A stretch of DNA of 41,616 nucleotides, taken from Oscillospiraceae bacterium (GTDB lineage Bacteria; Bacillota; Clostridia; Oscillospirales; Ruminococcaceae). The stretch is taken from positions 1-41,616 of the forward strand of contig JALEMR010000083.1 of NCBI GenBank assembly GCA_022768245.1, read 5' to 3'. The notes under the pieces were generated by a model. The model was given only the letters and a program-made list of their open reading frames with translations, was not told the origin of the DNA and did not search any database. Position numbers and translations under genes: made by a program. Position 1 is the first letter of the stretch. Every line of letters begins with the position of its first letter. This document shows, piece after piece, positions 39,589 to 41,616 of this stretch.

Positions 39589-40857
39589 ATGGCGGAGATT
39601 CTGATAAAAAATGTCAGAGCTGTTGACGAAAACATTGACAGGATATGCGATATTCTAATTGAAAATGGTAAAATCACGGAGATGAGCGAAGGCATCAGCA
39701 AAACTGCTGACAGAGTTATCGACGGTACTGGAAGGGTGCTTATGCCTGCACTTTTTGATATGCATGTTCATCTGCGGGACCCTGGCTTTACTCACAAGGA
39801 GGACGTGGTAACAGGCTGTAATGCAGCTTCGGCTGGCGGATTTACTGGCGTTGTTTGCATGCCCAACACTAAGCCTGCTTCGGACAACAGGGAAGTGTTC
39901 GACTATATCCGGGAAAAGGCTGCTCCTACGGGAGTTGAGGTCTATCCTGCGGGCTGCATCACTAAGGGTATGCTGGGTAATGAGCTCGCGGACTTTGACG
40001 AGTATGTTTCCGCAGGGATAAGAGTTATCTCCGATGACGGTAGACCCGTTGAAACTGCTGAGCTTATGAGAAGAGCACTGGAGCTCACCAATTTAAACGG
40101 ACTTCTTGCGGCTTCTCACTGCGAGGACCTGTCTATCATTAATGGCGGCATCATCAATAAGGGAAGAGTATCCGAACAGCTGGGCGTAAAGGGTATGGAC
40201 CGCGCCTCCGAGGACAGCATCACTGCAAGAGAAATAGCTCTTGCGATGTCCTGCAATGCGCGTATCCACATCTGTCACGTATCCACTGAGGGCAGCATCA
40301 GCATGATAAAAGATGCTAAAAAAGCGGGTGTCCGCGTTACCTGCGAAACCGCTCCCCATTATTTCACATATACAGATGAAAAGCTTATCTCACGAGATGC
40401 GGATTACAGAATGAATCCTCCTCTTCGTGAGGAACGGGACAGGATAGCCGTACTGAACGGCGTTCTCGACGGAACGGTGGACTGCATCGTTACCGACCAT
40501 GCTCCCCATACTGCTGAGGAAAAAAGTGACTTCCTCAAGGCTCCTAATGGAGTAGTGGGACTGGAGACCTCGCTGGCGGCAACTCTTACTGCACTTTATC
40601 ATACGGGAAAGCTTCCGCTTAACAGAGTGGTTTCAATAATGTCTGCAAATCCACGCAGGATTCTGGGTCTTGAACCTGTTGAAATAAAGGTTGGATGTAC
40701 CGCAGACCTTATCCTCGTGGATATCGACAGAGAATGGACGGTAGTTCCCGGGGAGCTTCACTCAAAATCGAAAAATAGCGTATTTAAGGGTGAAAATCTC
40801 CGCGGTAAAAATTTAATGACGATATCTAAGGGCAGGATTATTTTTGAAAGTAAATAA
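39589..40857 (+). CDS. pyrC: Dihydroorotase
   Basis: Dihydroorotase cyclises carbamoyl aspartate to dihydroorotate, the third step of UMP synthesis. The 422-residue class I enzyme has the metal motif DMHVHLRDPGF, the region GCITKGM that precedes the carboxylated-Lys-type site, SHCED, HICHVS and the catalytic DHAPHT. The start is ATG 39589, 5 nt after AGGAGG. It follows pyrR by 9 bp and precedes pyrF by 25 bp. Confidence 0.96.
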   Translation: MAEILIKNVRAVDENIDRICDILIENGKITEMSEGISKTADRVIDGTGRVLMPALFDMHVHLRDPGFTHKEDVVTGCNAASAGGFTGVVCMPNTKPASDNREVFDYIREKAAPTGVEVYPAGCITKGMLGNELADFDEYVSAGIRVISDDGRPVETAELMRRALELTNLNGLLAASHCEDLSIINGGIINKGRVSEQLGVKGMDRASEDSITAREIALAMSCNARIHICHVSTEGSISMIKDAKKAGVRVTCETAPHYFTYTDEKLISRDADYRMNPPLREERDRIAVLNGVLDGTVDCIVTDHAPHTAEEKSDFLKAPNGVVGLETSLAATLTALYHTGKLPLNRVVSIMSANPRRILGLEPVEIKVGCTADLILVDIDREWTVVPGELHSKSKNSVFKGENLRGKNLMTISKGRIIFESK

Positions 40858-40882
40858 TTTAATATAGAATGGAGTGCTGTAA

Positions 40883-41616
40883 ATGTCATTTGACAGAATG
40901 ATTAGAAAGATCATCGAGATGAAAAACCCCACGGTGGTGGGACTTGACCCTAAGCTGGATTATGTTCCTGAATTTATCAAGGAAAAGGCTTACGCTGAGC
41001 ACGGCTCCGGCTTTGAAGGTGCAGCGGCTGCTCTTCTGGAATTCAACCAGGGTCTTATCGACGCTATTTATGACGTTGTTCCTGCTGTAAAGCCTCAGGC
41101 TGCGTACTATGAAATGTACGGCTGGCAGGGAGTCAAGGCTCTTTACGATACCATTGAGTATGCAAAGAGCAAGGGCATGTTCGTCATTCTGGACGGTAAG
41201 AGAAACGATATCGGCGCTACCATGGAAGCATATTCTGCGGCATATCTGGGCAGCACCACTCTTAAGGACGGAAGGGCTGAGGCCTTCGGAGCAGATGCTC
41301 TTACAGTAAACGGCTATCTTGGCACCGACGGGATAAAGCCTGCTCTGGAAATATGCAAGGCTCAGGACAAGGGCATCTTCGTTCTGGTGAAGACATCTAA
41401 TCCCTCCTCGGGCGAGCTCCAGGACAAGCACATCGGCGACAAGACCATTTACGAAACTATGGGCGATATGTGCGAGCAGTGGGGTGTTGATACTGTGGGC
41501 GAGTACGGCTATTCTGCTGTGGGCGCTGTTGTGGGTGCTACCTACCCCGAGCAGCTCGCCGAAATGAGAGCTAAGCTTCCTCACACCTTCTTCCTGGTTC
41601 CCGGCTACGGCGCACA
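40883..41616 (+). CDS. pyrF: Orotidine 5'-phosphate decarboxylase (3' end outside window)
   Basis: OMP decarboxylase makes UMP from orotidine monophosphate. The window contains 244 codons of an open frame running off the end. It starts MSFDRMIRKII after a GGAG site, has VVGLDPKLDYVPE (substrate-site Asp), KPQAAYYE, and the catalytic DGKRNDIGATMEAYS, followed by DALTVNGYLGTDG and VLVKTSNPSSGE. The insertions fit the longer PyrF subfamily 2 (about 300 residues) seen in Clostridia and mycobacteria. It is third in the PyrR-controlled operon. Confidence 0.96.
   Translation, partial: MSFDRMIRKIIEMKNPTVVGLDPKLDYVPEFIKEKAYAEHGSGFEGAAAALLEFNQGLIDAIYDVVPAVKPQAAYYEMYGWQGVKALYDTIEYAKSKGMFVILDGKRNDIGATMEAYSAAYLGSTTLKDGRAEAFGADALTVNGYLGTDGIKPALEICKAQDKGIFVLVKTSNPSSGELQDKHIGDKTIYETMGDMCEQWGVDTVGEYGYSAVGAVVGATYPEQLAEMRAKLPHTFFLVPGYGA

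Noticed and set aside
1-41616. CRISPR array, prophage, insertion sequence or replication origin
   Set aside because: No regularly spaced direct repeats, transposase or integrase motifs, phage structural genes or DnaA-box clusters were seen.

Overview
The window looks like chromosomal DNA of an anaerobic, low-to-mid GC Firmicute, most likely a Ruminococcus-like member of the Oscillospiraceae (inference). Reasons: indirect Gln-tRNA synthesis by GatCAB, an oxygen-sensitive class III ribonucleotide reductase, an [FeFe]-hydrogenase-like iron-sulfur protein, PyrR attenuation of pyrimidine genes, sporulation-type genes (SpoVB-like flippase, SpoIVFB-like protease), AGGAGG ribosome binding sites, and many textbook sigma-A promoters with 17-bp spacers. 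No phage, plasmid, CRISPR or transposase gene was seen.

Layout. 1-121: two tRNA-Gln genes (CTG, cut by the window edge, and TTG) on the minus strand. 346-3992: divergent gatC-gatA-gatB plus a YjbR-family gene; gatA carries an in-frame TAG at codon 192. 4070-7113: nrdD-nrdG (minus) with twin NrdR-like boxes over the promoter. 7285-8134: a DUF5662 gene and a nitrilase relic. 8223-11431: SpoVB-like flippase, mazG, hup and rqcP-like genes (minus). 11465-11746: a gene-free stretch packed with perfect hairpins. 11856-12548: a DUF3592-like membrane protein. 12642-17367: minus-strand run sir2, nadC, radical SAM, aldose epimerase, zinc-ribbon membrane protein. 17635-18973: sfsA and a HAD phosphatase. 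19008-22269: a TetM-like GTPase fused to a Rae1/YacP-type NYN nuclease, downstream of a basic SCP2-domain protein. 22500-25713: a YopX-like orphan, pduL and a hydrogenase-like sensor. 25998-28751: cysE-cysS and a helical protein of unknown function. 28818-32456: CPA2 antiporter, small membrane protein plus SpoIVFB-like protease, and an RlmI-type methyltransferase. 32657-34724: ktrB-ktrA. 34922-38763: a MacB-like ABC exporter and a CmpB-type membrane protein. 38864-41616: PyrR attenuator, pyrR, pyrC and the start of pyrF.

How the parts work together. The tRNA-Gln genes and gatCAB are substrate and enzyme of the same pathway and diverge from mirrored promoters. Sir2 (NAD-consuming) and NadC (NAD-making) are adjacent. 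KtrB/KtrA and the CPA2 antiporter handle monovalent cations. The most unusual items are the GTPase-NYN fusion, which joins two modules whose known relatives both act at the ribosomal A site, the amber codon in gatA, and the multi-hairpin intergenic element at 11547-11704.
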